In this document: positions 1 through 6,166 of the stretch, piece by piece
Layout of the letters: every line of letters starts with the position of its first letter
How positions within the stretch are numbered: position 1 is the first letter of the stretch
Notes under the pieces: model-generated
Database searches by the model: none
Told to the model about the DNA's origin: nothing
What the model saw: the letters and a program-made list of their open reading frames with translations, nothing else
Position numbers and translations under genes: made by a program
Virus record (IMG/VR): IMGVR_UViG_3300042868_000793
Span: 1-21,054 of that record
Length of the DNA stretch: 21,054 nt
Source: a virus
Direction: 5' to 3' (one strand)

Positions 1-130
1 AACCTTCAATGCGTATCATGCCATTGGTAGTATGAATGTAGATAGTCTCATCGTCAGCATCAACTTCAATCTCCTCAAGCTCTGAGCCTAGAAGCTGATT
101 GCATATATCGTATAGGTCTCTCTCAGCCAT
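1..130 (-). CDS. Small phage protein of unknown function (partial, N-terminal 43 aa)
   Basis: The reading frame starts at ATG 130-128 and is still open at the left edge of the window, so only the first 43 residues are seen (MAERDLYDIC...GMIRIEG). The visible part is acidic, with an EEIEVDADDETIYI stretch, and looks like a small soluble beta-containing protein. The start codon overlaps the stop of the upstream phosphoesterase by one base (TAATG), which suggests coupled translation. I do not recognise the family. In T7 this side of the lysis genes carries terminase genes, but nothing visible identifies this one as terminase. Confidence 0.6.
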   Translation of the reverse strand, partial: MAERDLYDICNQLLGSELEEIEVDADDETIYIHTTNGMIRIEG

Positions 131-894
131 TAGTAGTTGTACCTTTCCTTGAGGAACTTAATGCTCACAGCCATCTCATCGAATGACCCATCGTTTACAT
201 CATGCAATACATAGAAGCCACGGTAGTGTTGGTTACCTTGTGGGCCAAGGTAGTCCTCTTCGTGTTCATAGCATGACCCACAAATTATGGCTGTCATCTC
301 TTGACCATTCGCCTTTTTAGCGTACGCGATTTGCCTACCCTGTTGGTGGCCTGCGAAACAGGACATGTGTTTCTTTGTGAGTAGCGCGTTAGCAGTTGTG
401 ATAGGACGACCCATAGGCCCAGAAGTAAAATAATGGGAGTAAGCAATGCCATCAATAACAACGACATCGAGAAAAGGATATACTTCCCAGTCTTGGTACG
501 GTAAATCGTCAATTGACATCAGCCCTTCTAGTTTACTATCCTCATTGATAGCGCGATTGATTCTGTTTTCGTGGTTGCCTAGAGTGAGAACCATCCTAGG
601 TTTGTATTGCTTGTGCTTGTTCTTCTTTGCAGTCTTGTTGTATCTATAGAGTGGTTCCAGCAACGCATCCATAGCGTCTCTAGCTGCAAATAAATCCTTG
701 GTGTACCTCTTACCCTCAAATGATTTTAAACCCTTGTCATAAGTGGACAGCGATTCCATGTCCGCGAAATCGCCTATGCAAATTATTGTGTCGGGCTGTT
801 TTTCTACAATAAAATTTCCAAGGCATTTAAGGAAAGTGAAATCATTTCCATCCTTGGCCTGAACGTCTGGTATCACGAGATGAACTGTCATCAC
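130..894 (-). CDS. Calcineurin-like metallophosphoesterase
   Basis: This 254-aa protein has the ordered metal-binding motifs of calcineurin-type phosphoesterases: D10-x-Q12 (in IPDVQ), G41-D42 (IGDFAD), G106-N107-H108-E109 (GNHENR), H154 (YSHYF) and G182-H183 (GHQQGR). The first motif is D-x-Q rather than the usual D-x-H, which is common in phage members as far as I recall. Family members hydrolyse phosphomono- or diesters with two metal ions; the substrate here is unknown. The longest start is GTG at 894, followed immediately by ATG at 891, so translation may begin at either; residues are numbered from the GTG. It begins just after the Rz stop (TGA at 896-898), with no strong ribosome binding site. 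It lies directly after the lysis genes, an unusual place for an enzyme of nucleotide or DNA metabolism. Confidence 0.85.
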   Translation of the reverse strand: MMTVHLVIPDVQAKDGNDFTFLKCLGNFIVEKQPDTIICIGDFADMESLSTYDKGLKSFEGKRYTKDLFAARDAMDALLEPLYRYNKTAKKNKHKQYKPRMVLTLGNHENRINRAINEDSKLEGLMSIDDLPYQDWEVYPFLDVVVIDGIAYSHYFTSGPMGRPITTANALLTKKHMSCFAGHQQGRQIAYAKKANGQEMTAIICGSCYEHEEDYLGPQGNQHYRGFYVLHDVNDGSFDEMAVSIKFLKERYNY

Positions 895-895
895 A

Positions 896-1357
896 TCATT
901 GAAGATTTATTTGTTCTTCAACCCATTGTTGTAATTGCAATAATTGTAGCACATCTAATGCACAGTCTACGGGATTAATTCCTGCGGTACTAATTGTATT
1001 GCTCGTGGCTTCTGCATCAATTCTGCTGGCGGTGTTGGAAGCTTGGGACACTGCACAGCTTGAGGCACTAGGCTTTGACACCCACTTAATGTTAGGATGA
1101 CTAACATAATAAGACTTGAGCTTAGTAACCGCATCTTTGTATTCCTTTACTGTAGCTTGATTGATTCTATCTTGTTTCTCTGCGAGCTGTTTATTCTTTT
1201 TATTTTGAAGTTCTGCATTAGCTTTAGTCTGTAATACAAAAGCATCAAACTTTTCTTTCTGATTGCTATATCCACTATAGTAGCCATAACCATATACTCC
1301 TATTACAAATAGTCCAATGGCGATAGCAGTATATAATGGATTTAATCTTGCAAGCAT
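896..1357 (-). CDS. Rz: Rz-like inner-membrane spanin
   Basis: This 153-aa protein has the architecture of an i-spanin. A short basic N-terminus is followed by one membrane segment at about residues 9-30 (rich in I, G, Y, V), then a charged, K/Q/E-rich coiled-coil-like stretch at about 34-85, then a periplasmic C-terminal domain. It would sit in the inner membrane and, with the Rz1 lipoprotein, fuse inner and outer membranes at the end of lysis. Its start (ATG 1357) overlaps the end of the endolysin by 16 bases. The assignment rests on topology and position after the endolysin, and is strengthened by a second frame inside it that encodes an Rz1-type lipoprotein. Length is close to T7 gp18.5 (143 aa). 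Confidence 0.85.
   Translation of the reverse strand: MLARLNPLYTAIAIGLFVIGVYGYGYYSGYSNQKEKFDAFVLQTKANAELQNKKNKQLAEKQDRINQATVKEYKDAVTKLKSYYVSHPNIKWVSKPSASSCAVSQASNTASRIDAEATSNTISTAGINPVDCALDVLQLLQLQQWVEEQINLQ
967..1134 (-). CDS. Rz1: Rz1-like outer-membrane spanin lipoprotein, nested inside Rz
   Basis: A 55-codon frame lies entirely inside the Rz gene, in the +1 frame relative to it. It starts at ATG 1134-1132 and ends at TAG 969-967. The product begins with a hydrophobic signal peptide (MRLLSSSLIMLVILTLSGC). The lipobox is L16-S17-G18-C19, so the mature lipoprotein would start at Cys19. The mature part is proline-rich (CPKLPTPPAELMQKP and later), the hallmark of Rz1 o-spanins. Known Rz1 genes are commonly embedded in or overlap Rz in the +1 frame, exactly as here. 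It would be anchored in the outer membrane and bind the C-terminus of Rz across the periplasm. At 55 aa it is easily missed by gene callers. Confidence 0.88.
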   Translation of the reverse strand: MRLLSSSLIMLVILTLSGCQSLVPQAVQCPKLPTPPAELMQKPRAIQLVPQELIP

Positions 1358-1812
1358 AACTCTCTTTCTGCTTTCCGCCTATGAACAATACCAGAACAGT
1401 TGCTGCTTTTAATACGGCAATCTTTTCCAGCCACATAAACCCATCTGTCAAACTCTTTACATGAACCAATGCGGTCTCCAGCATTAGCCTTCTTAGCCAT
1501 TGTAGACTTGCAGAAAGCATTGCCTCCTACATTGTATGCAAAGCTAACGTAAGCATCATACTGGCCTTGTGTCATTGCAGTAGTCACGCATTGTGATACT
1601 TTAGTTCCCGTGGCAGATGTGTTTACTTTTAAATCTTCTAATGCCTTGACTACAGTAACAGGCTTGTTAGGAGTAATAGTAGCATTCCCAAATCCATTTG
1701 TCACAACTCCACCAGTATCTTTATATGGGTCAGAACTAAAGCCTTCGTGCATTGCAATCAGTAACAGTCCACTAGCAGATAAAGCAATTGCGCTTTGTGT
1801 AATCTTATTCAA
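1342..1812 (-). CDS. Endolysin, T4-type lysozyme (GH24) with N-terminal signal-anchor-release segment
   Basis: This 156-aa muramidase cleaves peptidoglycan glycan strands. The T4-lysozyme catalytic triad is present with exact spacing: E23-x8-D32-x5-T38, within HEGFSSDPYKDTGGVVTNGFG. The first 20 or so residues form a weakly hydrophobic segment rich in A, S, L, I and G, directly before the catalytic Glu. That is the signal-anchor-release (SAR) arrangement of the phage 21 and P1 endolysins. Secretion would be Sec-dependent, with activation on release from the membrane. Several cysteines follow in the catalytic domain. The start codon is TTG at 1812-1810. It is set by the holin stop TAA immediately upstream in the same frame; the first in-frame ATG (Met21) would remove the SAR segment. 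A GGAAG lies 8 nt upstream. Confidence 0.9.
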   Translation of the reverse strand: MNKITQSAIALSASGLLLIAMHEGFSSDPYKDTGGVVTNGFGNATITPNKPVTVVKALEDLKVNTSATGTKVSQCVTTAMTQGQYDAYVSFAYNVGGNAFCKSTMAKKANAGDRIGSCKEFDRWVYVAGKDCRIKSSNCSGIVHRRKAERELCLQD

Positions 1813-2019
1813 TTACTTTTCTTCCACACGTTTGTGATGCTCTTTCAATTCTTTGTGTGCCAAGTATTTAAATACTACATTGACAATAAGGCCCACCAAA
1901 CCAATGCACAAGCCGCCAATGGCAGCAAACTCATTAGCAGTCATGCCAAAAAATATAGCGCTGCCAGCTCCAGCGTAAGTTGCCTTGCCTGCAATGCTTG
2001 TGATTGTTTCGTGTTCCAT
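1813..2019 (-). CDS. Holin, class II, phage 21 pinholin-like
   Basis: This 68-aa protein has two membrane segments. The first, at about residues 10-26, is rich in G, A and S (GKATYAGAGSAIFFGM). The second, at about 30-52, is strongly hydrophobic (EFAAIGGLCIGLVGLIVNVV). The C-terminal tail is highly charged (HKELKEHHKRVEEK). Length, topology, the small-residue first segment and the A-A-I-G motif at the start of the second segment resemble S21, whose first segment flips out of the membrane so that small pinholes form. This pairs logically with the SAR endolysin that follows. The start ATG 2019 has an AAGGGA upstream. The stop TAA abuts the endolysin start with no spacer and in the same frame. 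The HP1-type holin family is the alternative label. Confidence 0.83.
   Translation of the reverse strand: MEHETITSIAGKATYAGAGSAIFFGMTANEFAAIGGLCIGLVGLIVNVVFKYLAHKELKEHHKRVEEK
1821..1825 (-). promoter_or_regulatory. Ribosome binding site supporting the TTG endolysin start
   Basis: On the minus strand GGAAG lies 8 nt before TTG 1812-1810, inside the last holin codons. It supports initiation at this rare start codon, although initiation by ribosomes terminating at the adjacent holin stop is also possible. Confidence 0.5.
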
Positions 2020-2028
2020 TATTATCCC

Positions 2029-2598
2029 TTACCTGTTTACAACAGCATCTATTGATAAATTAATTCTAGTTGTCCCTGATAAATTTTTAGTAATTCTATG
2101 CCAAATATCTGACGCATCAAATGTCATTAATCCTTTATTAGGTATATCTGCATCTACATAATTCATTGCATTTGATTCTTTACTTAATTGAAATATGCCA
2201 CCACGTTTAGCATTTTCTACAATTAAATTAATTCTTACTATTTTTTTAGTTGCCATTAGTTTTTCATCTAATGGGTCAACATGATTCATTACTTCTGTAT
2301 TTCTAGGAGCTATACTTATAACCCAGTTAAAATATGTGTTAGGATTTTCTTCTGGCACCCCAACGGCTTTCTGCATACGGCTTACAATCTCTTGTAACTT
2401 TGTATTGGTTTTTAATTCTTCCACTATAGAAAAGAAATATATAGGTTCAGTATTACGTCCAAATGTAGCATTGTGATGCTGCTCATGGTCTGCATAAGAA
2501 CGTAACTTCCCTGATGATTTAGCAATATATTGAGCTACTAATTCTTTTAAAAATACCTGTTCGTCATCGCTAATGAAATCAGGAATTACCTTGTACAT
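2029..2598 (-). CDS. 2-oxoglutarate/Fe(II)-dependent oxygenase
   Basis: This 189-aa protein has the iron-binding facial triad H106-x-D108 (NHVDP) and H167 (DIWHRIT). An Arg follows 11 residues later at R178 (TTRINLSI), fitting the 2-oxoglutarate-binding Arg. The overall pattern of N-terminal helix, HxD, GG-type turn (RGGIF), then H...R on late strands matches the small jelly-roll 2OG-Fe(II) oxygenases common in cyanophages and other aquatic phages. Enzymes of this type hydroxylate or demethylate protein, nucleic acid or small molecules; the substrate here cannot be read from sequence. It overlaps the GNAT-like gene by 20 bases and is followed by the holin, so it is expressed late. That favours a virion, envelope or late-infection target over DNA replication. 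Confidence 0.82.
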   Translation of the reverse strand: MYKVIPDFISDDEQVFLKELVAQYIAKSSGKLRSYADHEQHHNATFGRNTEPIYFFSIVEELKTNTKLQEIVSRMQKAVGVPEENPNTYFNWVISIAPRNTEVMNHVDPLDEKLMATKKIVRINLIVENAKRGGIFQLSKESNAMNYVDADIPNKGLMTFDASDIWHRITKNLSGTTRINLSIDAVVNR

Positions 2599-3004
2599 AC
2601 TTTCCCCATCTTTTGTGCATACTATCAGTAATGCTATTAAGTTCTAAAAACTCAAATCCGTTTTTGACGTATAACTTTTTAAAGCCTAACTGCCTAGCAC
2701 CTTTTCTTGATGTATGATTATCAATTGATACTTTAGCTAACAATCTACTCTTAACTTTTAATGCTTCAACTAATGCGGAATATCCTAATAAGCCTAAAGC
2801 AAAAGATGGCGGCACTGTTATCTCAATAGAAAAATTCTCAGTAGCCATAAAATTATTTAGGTTATATAAATTAATTCCACCTACACAAATATCTTTTTCC
2901 CAAAACCCCCATACATGGTCAGATGTATCTTGACCTGCTTTCCCCATAGTCTTTAATACTAATAACTTTTCTTCTAAGGTTTCAGCTTTTTTTAATACAT
3001 ACAT
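2579..3004 (-). CDS. GNAT-like acetyltransferase (tentative)
   Basis: The 141-aa protein ends with a motif typical of GNAT N-acetyltransferases: N96-H-T-S-R-K-G-A-R-Q-L-G-F108-K. This has the Asn and GF turn that follow the cofactor site. Upstream there is a beta-rich region (ICVGGINLYNL) and a strand plus helix (FSIEITVPP, then a small-residue helix). The canonical Q/R-x-x-G-x-G/A pyrophosphate loop is not clear, so cofactor binding could be altered. It starts at ATG 3004 in a TAATG overlap with the chaperone gene and overlaps the oxygenase by 20 bases, so the three are probably co-translated. Acceptor unknown. It could instead be an unrelated phage protein sharing one motif by chance. Confidence 0.5.
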   Translation of the reverse strand: MYVLKKAETLEEKLLVLKTMGKAGQDTSDHVWGFWEKDICVGGINLYNLNNFMATENFSIEITVPPSFALGLLGYSALVEALKVKSRLLAKVSIDNHTSRKGARQLGFKKLYVKNGFEFLELNSITDSMHKRWGKYVQGNS

Positions 3005-3432
3005 TACAATGGAGGCACTGGATATACAGGGTTATTAATGTCCAATGTGTCAGGCAAATCCCTTAATGCCTGTCTGTATGTACGCCAATTAGCAAGCCAA
3101 GTTTCATCATGCAAAGCAATAACATCAGGCAATTGTGTCCAATCACTAGCAGCTAAACGAACATCACGTTCTTGAAGAATCCAAGATAACTTCTGTTCTT
3201 GAGTTAGGTTTGGGTCTTGACCTATTAATTGTATAGCTGACGCATCTATTTCTGGAGTTGCATGAGTTAGCCATGTTTCATCTCCATTTGCTTGAACATC
3301 TATAACATTTACTACTAGCTTATGTTCATCAATAAAGTTTTTTAAAATACCTGAAACCATAGCATTTACTTCTTCTGCGGTTTCAACTTTTGTATTTTCT
3401 CCTGTAAACGGATTATATACGTTATAAATCAT
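3004..3432 (-). CDS. Tail fibre/tail assembly chaperone
   Basis: This 142-aa protein has the C-terminal signature of phage tail assembly chaperones: RDVRLAASDWTQLPD, then a W-x-x-YRQALRDLP block, then a short proline-rich end (NNPVYPVPPL). Family members help fold or attach distal tail fibre proteins and are usually encoded right after them, as here behind the polyglycine protein. The N-terminal half (about residues 1-60) is a variable beta-rich region. A strong ribosome binding site AAGGAG precedes ATG 3432. It ends in a TAATG overlap with the GNAT-like gene. Confidence 0.82.
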   Translation of the reverse strand: MIYNVYNPFTGENTKVETAEEVNAMVSGILKNFIDEHKLVVNVIDVQANGDETWLTHATPEIDASAIQLIGQDPNLTQEQKLSWILQERDVRLAASDWTQLPDVIALHDETWLANWRTYRQALRDLPDTLDINNPVYPVPPL

Positions 3433-3447
3433 CTCATCTCCTTAATT

Positions 3448-4497
3448 TTAAGATACGGCACCGTATACTCTAGTAGTATTGCCTGAAACCCATGTCACTG
3501 ATTTGCCATTTAATTCTACTGCGCGGCCACCAGACCCTGGACTGCCAGCAGAGCCATTACCACCAGAAGCTCCCCAGCCGCCACCGCCACCACCGCCACC
3601 ACCAGCATTCGTTTTATTTCCACCAACAGCATTAGATGAACCGCCATCGCCTCCATTAGACCTAGTTGGCCCTGCACTAGCAACGCCACCAGCACCTCCA
3701 GAACCTGGTAATATGCGACCACCGCCACCACCGCCAGAGCCATAAACAGTTGTGCCTTTAGCGTTTCCAGATTGACCGCCACCGCCACCGCCAGCGCCAC
3801 CACCAGAGCCGCCAGTAACAGATGTGTTTGACGTACCAGTAGCACCAGCACTTCCTACTCCGCCACCGCTACCGCCAGCACGTCCAGAAAAACCAGTTCC
3901 TCCGTTACCACCGCCAGCGCCACCGCCACCGCCACCTTCATAGTTAGTGCCATTACCACCGCCACCACCGCCACCAGCAATATAGGCAGAACCGTTGGTG
4001 TTATTAATAGTTGCGTTTAATGATAGACTTAGGGCAGGGCCACCTGATGTAGCTGCGGTAGATGTGCTTGAAAATCCATTACCGCCTTGACCAATAATAA
4101 ATCCATTATTAACAATAGTAAGCGTATCGCCTGTAGTTCCACCTGATAAAGCTAATCCAGCATTCCCAGTTGATGTTGCATATAGATATACGCCTGAATT
4201 AACTGTAATTGTAATATCAGATTTACCTGAAATATACCCACTAATTCCAGATAGGTTTAATGAAGCGTTAGCAGTACTTGATGCGTAGGTCACTGATAAA
4301 GCTACACGATTAGTAGTTCCATAAAAATTTTGAATTGAAATAGCACCACTTGTTGGAACTGCTCCATAAGTTCCAGAAGTTCCAGATGGAACTAACCCTC
4401 CTCCAGCGTAATACTCGCTAAGGCTAATTGGATTAGTGCCACCAAATTCAGTTTGAATATCAGCTAATGTTAGTGAGCCTGAGGTTGGTAATGCCAT
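3448..4497 (-). CDS. Polyglycine-rich receptor-binding tail protein (adhesin-like)
   Basis: The 349-aa protein has three parts. Residues 1-60 carry a repeated short motif, with (L/V)PTSG seen twice and followed by ISIQNFYG, typical of the attachment region of phage receptor-binding proteins. Residues 60-170 are beta-rich and Ser/Thr/Asn-rich, probably a stacked-strand shaft. Residues 174-325 are largely glycine in runs of up to nine, broken by short variable segments. The end (VELNGKSVTWVSGNTTRVYG) resembles the closing strands of T-even gp38-type adhesins. In phage S16 gp38 such glycine runs form a packed polyglycine-II sandwich that presents variable loops to the host receptor. I infer a similar distal adhesin role. 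It starts one base after the tail fibre stop (TAATATG) and is followed by a chaperone. Confidence 0.72.
   Translation of the reverse strand: MALPTSGSLTLADIQTEFGGTNPISLSEYYAGGGLVPSGTSGTYGAVPTSGAISIQNFYGTTNRVALSVTYASSTANASLNLSGISGYISGKSDITITVNSGVYLYATSTGNAGLALSGGTTGDTLTIVNNGFIIGQGGNGFSSTSTAATSGGPALSLSLNATINNTNGSAYIAGGGGGGGNGTNYEGGGGGGAGGGNGGTGFSGRAGGSGGGVGSAGATGTSNTSVTGGSGGGAGGGGGGQSGNAKGTTVYGSGGGGGGRILPGSGGAGGVASAGPTRSNGGDGGSSNAVGGNKTNAGGGGGGGGGWGASGGNGSAGSPGSGGRAVELNGKSVTWVSGNTTRVYGAVS
3523..3978 (-). repeat. Glycine-codon repeat tract in the adhesin gene
   Basis: About 450 bases encode residues 174-325 of the adhesin. The tract is dominated by GGT/GGC/GGA glycine codons, seen on the plus strand as repeated ccaccgccac blocks. 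At least five glycine runs of six or more alternate with short variable segments such as TNYE, RILP, GPTRSN and NKTN. This makes the tract GC-rich within an AT-rich genome and prone to slippage or recombination. Confidence 0.8.
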
Positions 4498-4498
4498 A

Positions 4499-6163
4499 TT
4501 AAATAGTCCCGTATGCTGTTACGTTTCCAACGACTGTTAAATTACCAGAGCCATCTAATTTTGCTTTTGCTGTACCACTTACTTCAAAATACAAAATTCC
4601 TGATGATTCATAAACTTTCCATGTAGAGCCAATTGGAACTTTTGCAGAACTATCTCTTTTTACATATTGACTATTTCCAGTTCCAGCACCATTTGTAGCT
4701 AAATCAGCAAGGTCTGCATCATACGCTTGAACATCAACACCAATTTCAACGCCTAAATTATCTCTAGCAATAGAAGCACTGTTTAAATCAGATAAGTTAT
4801 TATTAGCAATTAATGCTCCAGACAATGAAGCGTAAGCAGCAACCCATGCAGAGCCAGTATAAACTTTCATTACGCCATCTGTAGAATTAAAATATAAAGC
4901 CCCACCAAGAAGGGCATTGCCATCATTATCTACTGACGGGTCAGATGTTTTAGTCCCTAAGTAACGGTCATCAAAGTTATCAAAGGCTGTTAATGTTTGG
5001 TCTCTTGCGGCTTCTGCGGCAGTTTGAGCAGATGCTGCATTAGTTGCACTTGTTGAAGCAGAACTAGCAGATGATGCTGCATTAGTAGCAGATGTGCTTG
5101 CCGCAGATGCTGAGTTAGAAGCGTTGGTTGCAGATGTGCTTGCAGCACTTGCACTGTTACTCGCATTAGTCGCTTGTGTTGTTGCTGTGCTTGCAGAACT
5201 AGATGCAGAACTTGCAGAGCTACTTGCATTAGAAGCGGAAGTAGAAGCGGCAGATGCACTAGAAGCAGCGTTAGTAGCTGATGTAGATGCAGCACTTGCA
5301 GAGCTTGAAGCACTAGAAGCACTAGATGATGCAGCGCTTGCGCTAGATGATGCAGCACTTGCGCTAGAAGCTGCATTAGTTGCAGCAGTCTCAGCATTGG
5401 TCTCGGCTGTTTCAGCATTAGTCTCAGCAGTCTCAGCATTTGTTTCAGCTAACTCAGCAGCAGCTTGTGCAGCTTCGGCAGCAATACGAGCTTCACCAGC
5501 AGCAGCGGCATCTATAACTAAAGCCCATTTAGCACTATCAGCATTTGTACTAATCGGCAATGAGCCACTAGAAGTATGAGCTGTAGTTACTAAATAAATA
5601 TTGTCATTAGTTGTATCTTTAACAATGTCTCGGTTAGCATACGTTGTGCCACTAGCCCAATTGCCACGCCAGTTACCAATAGGGTCTCCAGCTACAGGAT
5701 TACCACTAGCATCAAACGCTAATGTTTTACCAGCACGAACCGTGTTAATTGGCAACACCATGTTAATGTTAGTAGGGTCTGTAACAGGAGCCTTAATAGA
5801 ACGCTCTGCTGTTTCAGCTACTTGTTGCACTAAAATAGTTTGTGAATCTAACTCATCATTGACTGTGTTAGCAAAGAAATCGCCACCAGTCGTAAAGTCT
5901 GTGGTACGCTCTACAGGTCTAGCGCCAACAATAGTAATACGGTCTGAGCCAGTAGCCGCAGATACTAATGTTACCGAACCTGTGCCTAGTGTGGAACTGA
6001 TTGATACTGTGTAATCAGTAGTCAATGTCAGCAACACATCATTCTTGTATACTTTAATGTCTGTGTTAGTTAATACTTCAAAATTAAAAGCGTAAGGGCC
6101 AACACCAGCAGAGCCTGTGTAGACAATACGTCTTGCTACGTTACTTATTGGATAATCTGCCAT
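4499..6163 (-). CDS. Tail fibre protein with T7 gp17-type N-terminal domain
   Basis: The 554-aa protein begins with a clear T7 tail fibre head domain (about residues 1-150). It contains the IVYTG, YAFNFEVL, ITIVGARPVERTTDF and GGDFFANTVNDELD motifs that dock the fibre on the podovirus tail. Residues about 220-388 form a long Ala/Ser/Thr/Asn repeat with heptad spacing (AETNAET units, then SASAAST units), likely a trimeric coiled or parallel-helix shaft. A C-terminal module (about 395-554) includes LGVEIGVDVQAYDADLADLA, a common fibre linker, and ends in a short beta segment without a large receptor-binding domain. Receptor recognition was therefore probably passed to the glycine-rich protein encoded next. 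Length nearly equals T7 gp17 (553 aa). Confidence 0.93.
   Translation of the reverse strand: MADYPISNVARRIVYTGSAGVGPYAFNFEVLTNTDIKVYKNDVLLTLTTDYTVSISSTLGTGSVTLVSAATGSDRITIVGARPVERTTDFTTGGDFFANTVNDELDSQTILVQQVAETAERSIKAPVTDPTNINMVLPINTVRAGKTLAFDASGNPVAGDPIGNWRGNWASGTTYANRDIVKDTTNDNIYLVTTAHTSSGSLPISTNADSAKWALVIDAAAAGEARIAAEAAQAAAELAETNAETAETNAETAETNAETAATNAASSASAASSSASAASSSASSASSSASAASTSATNAASSASAASTSASNASSSASSASSSASTATTQATNASNSASAASTSATNASNSASAASTSATNAASSASSASTSATNAASAQTAAEAARDQTLTAFDNFDDRYLGTKTSDPSVDNDGNALLGGALYFNSTDGVMKVYTGSAWVAAYASLSGALIANNNLSDLNSASIARDNLGVEIGVDVQAYDADLADLATNGAGTGNSQYVKRDSSAKVPIGSTWKVYESSGILYFEVSGTAKAKLDGSGNLTVVGNVTAYGTI
5000..5506 (-). repeat. Ala/Ser/Thr heptad repeat region of the tail fibre gene
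   Basis: These 507 bases encode residues 220-388 of the tail fibre. Three near-perfect AETNAET heptads are followed by many S-A-S-x-A-S-T/A-S heptad variants. The DNA is a degenerate 21-base periodic array built from GCT/GCA/TCT/TCA codons. Copy number probably varies between relatives because recombination between units changes shaft length. Confidence 0.82.
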
Positions 6164-6166
6164 GTC

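Noticed and set aside
1-130. Terminase small subunit at the left edge
   Set aside because: T7 synteny would allow it, but the 43 visible residues show no helix-turn-helix or other terminase feature.
1275-1520. 81-codon minus-strand frame overlapping endolysin and Rz
   Set aside because: It is a shadow frame. It lacks a ribosome binding site and recognisable features, while both overlapped genes are well supported.
3479-3745. Plus-strand proline-rich frame of 88 codons
   Set aside because: It is the antisense of the glycine codon tract in the adhesin gene. GGN read backward gives Pro codons.
5000-5506. Periodic repeats that could suggest a CRISPR array
   Set aside because: The period is 21 bases, in frame and without unique spacers. 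It encodes a heptad protein repeat inside a clear tail fibre gene.
5094-5579. Plus-strand open frame of 161 codons, rich in Ala, Leu and Val
   Set aside because: It is the antisense of the tail fibre heptad repeat. Its alternating A/L/E composition is a mirror of GCT/TCA codons, and it has no neighbours on the plus strand.
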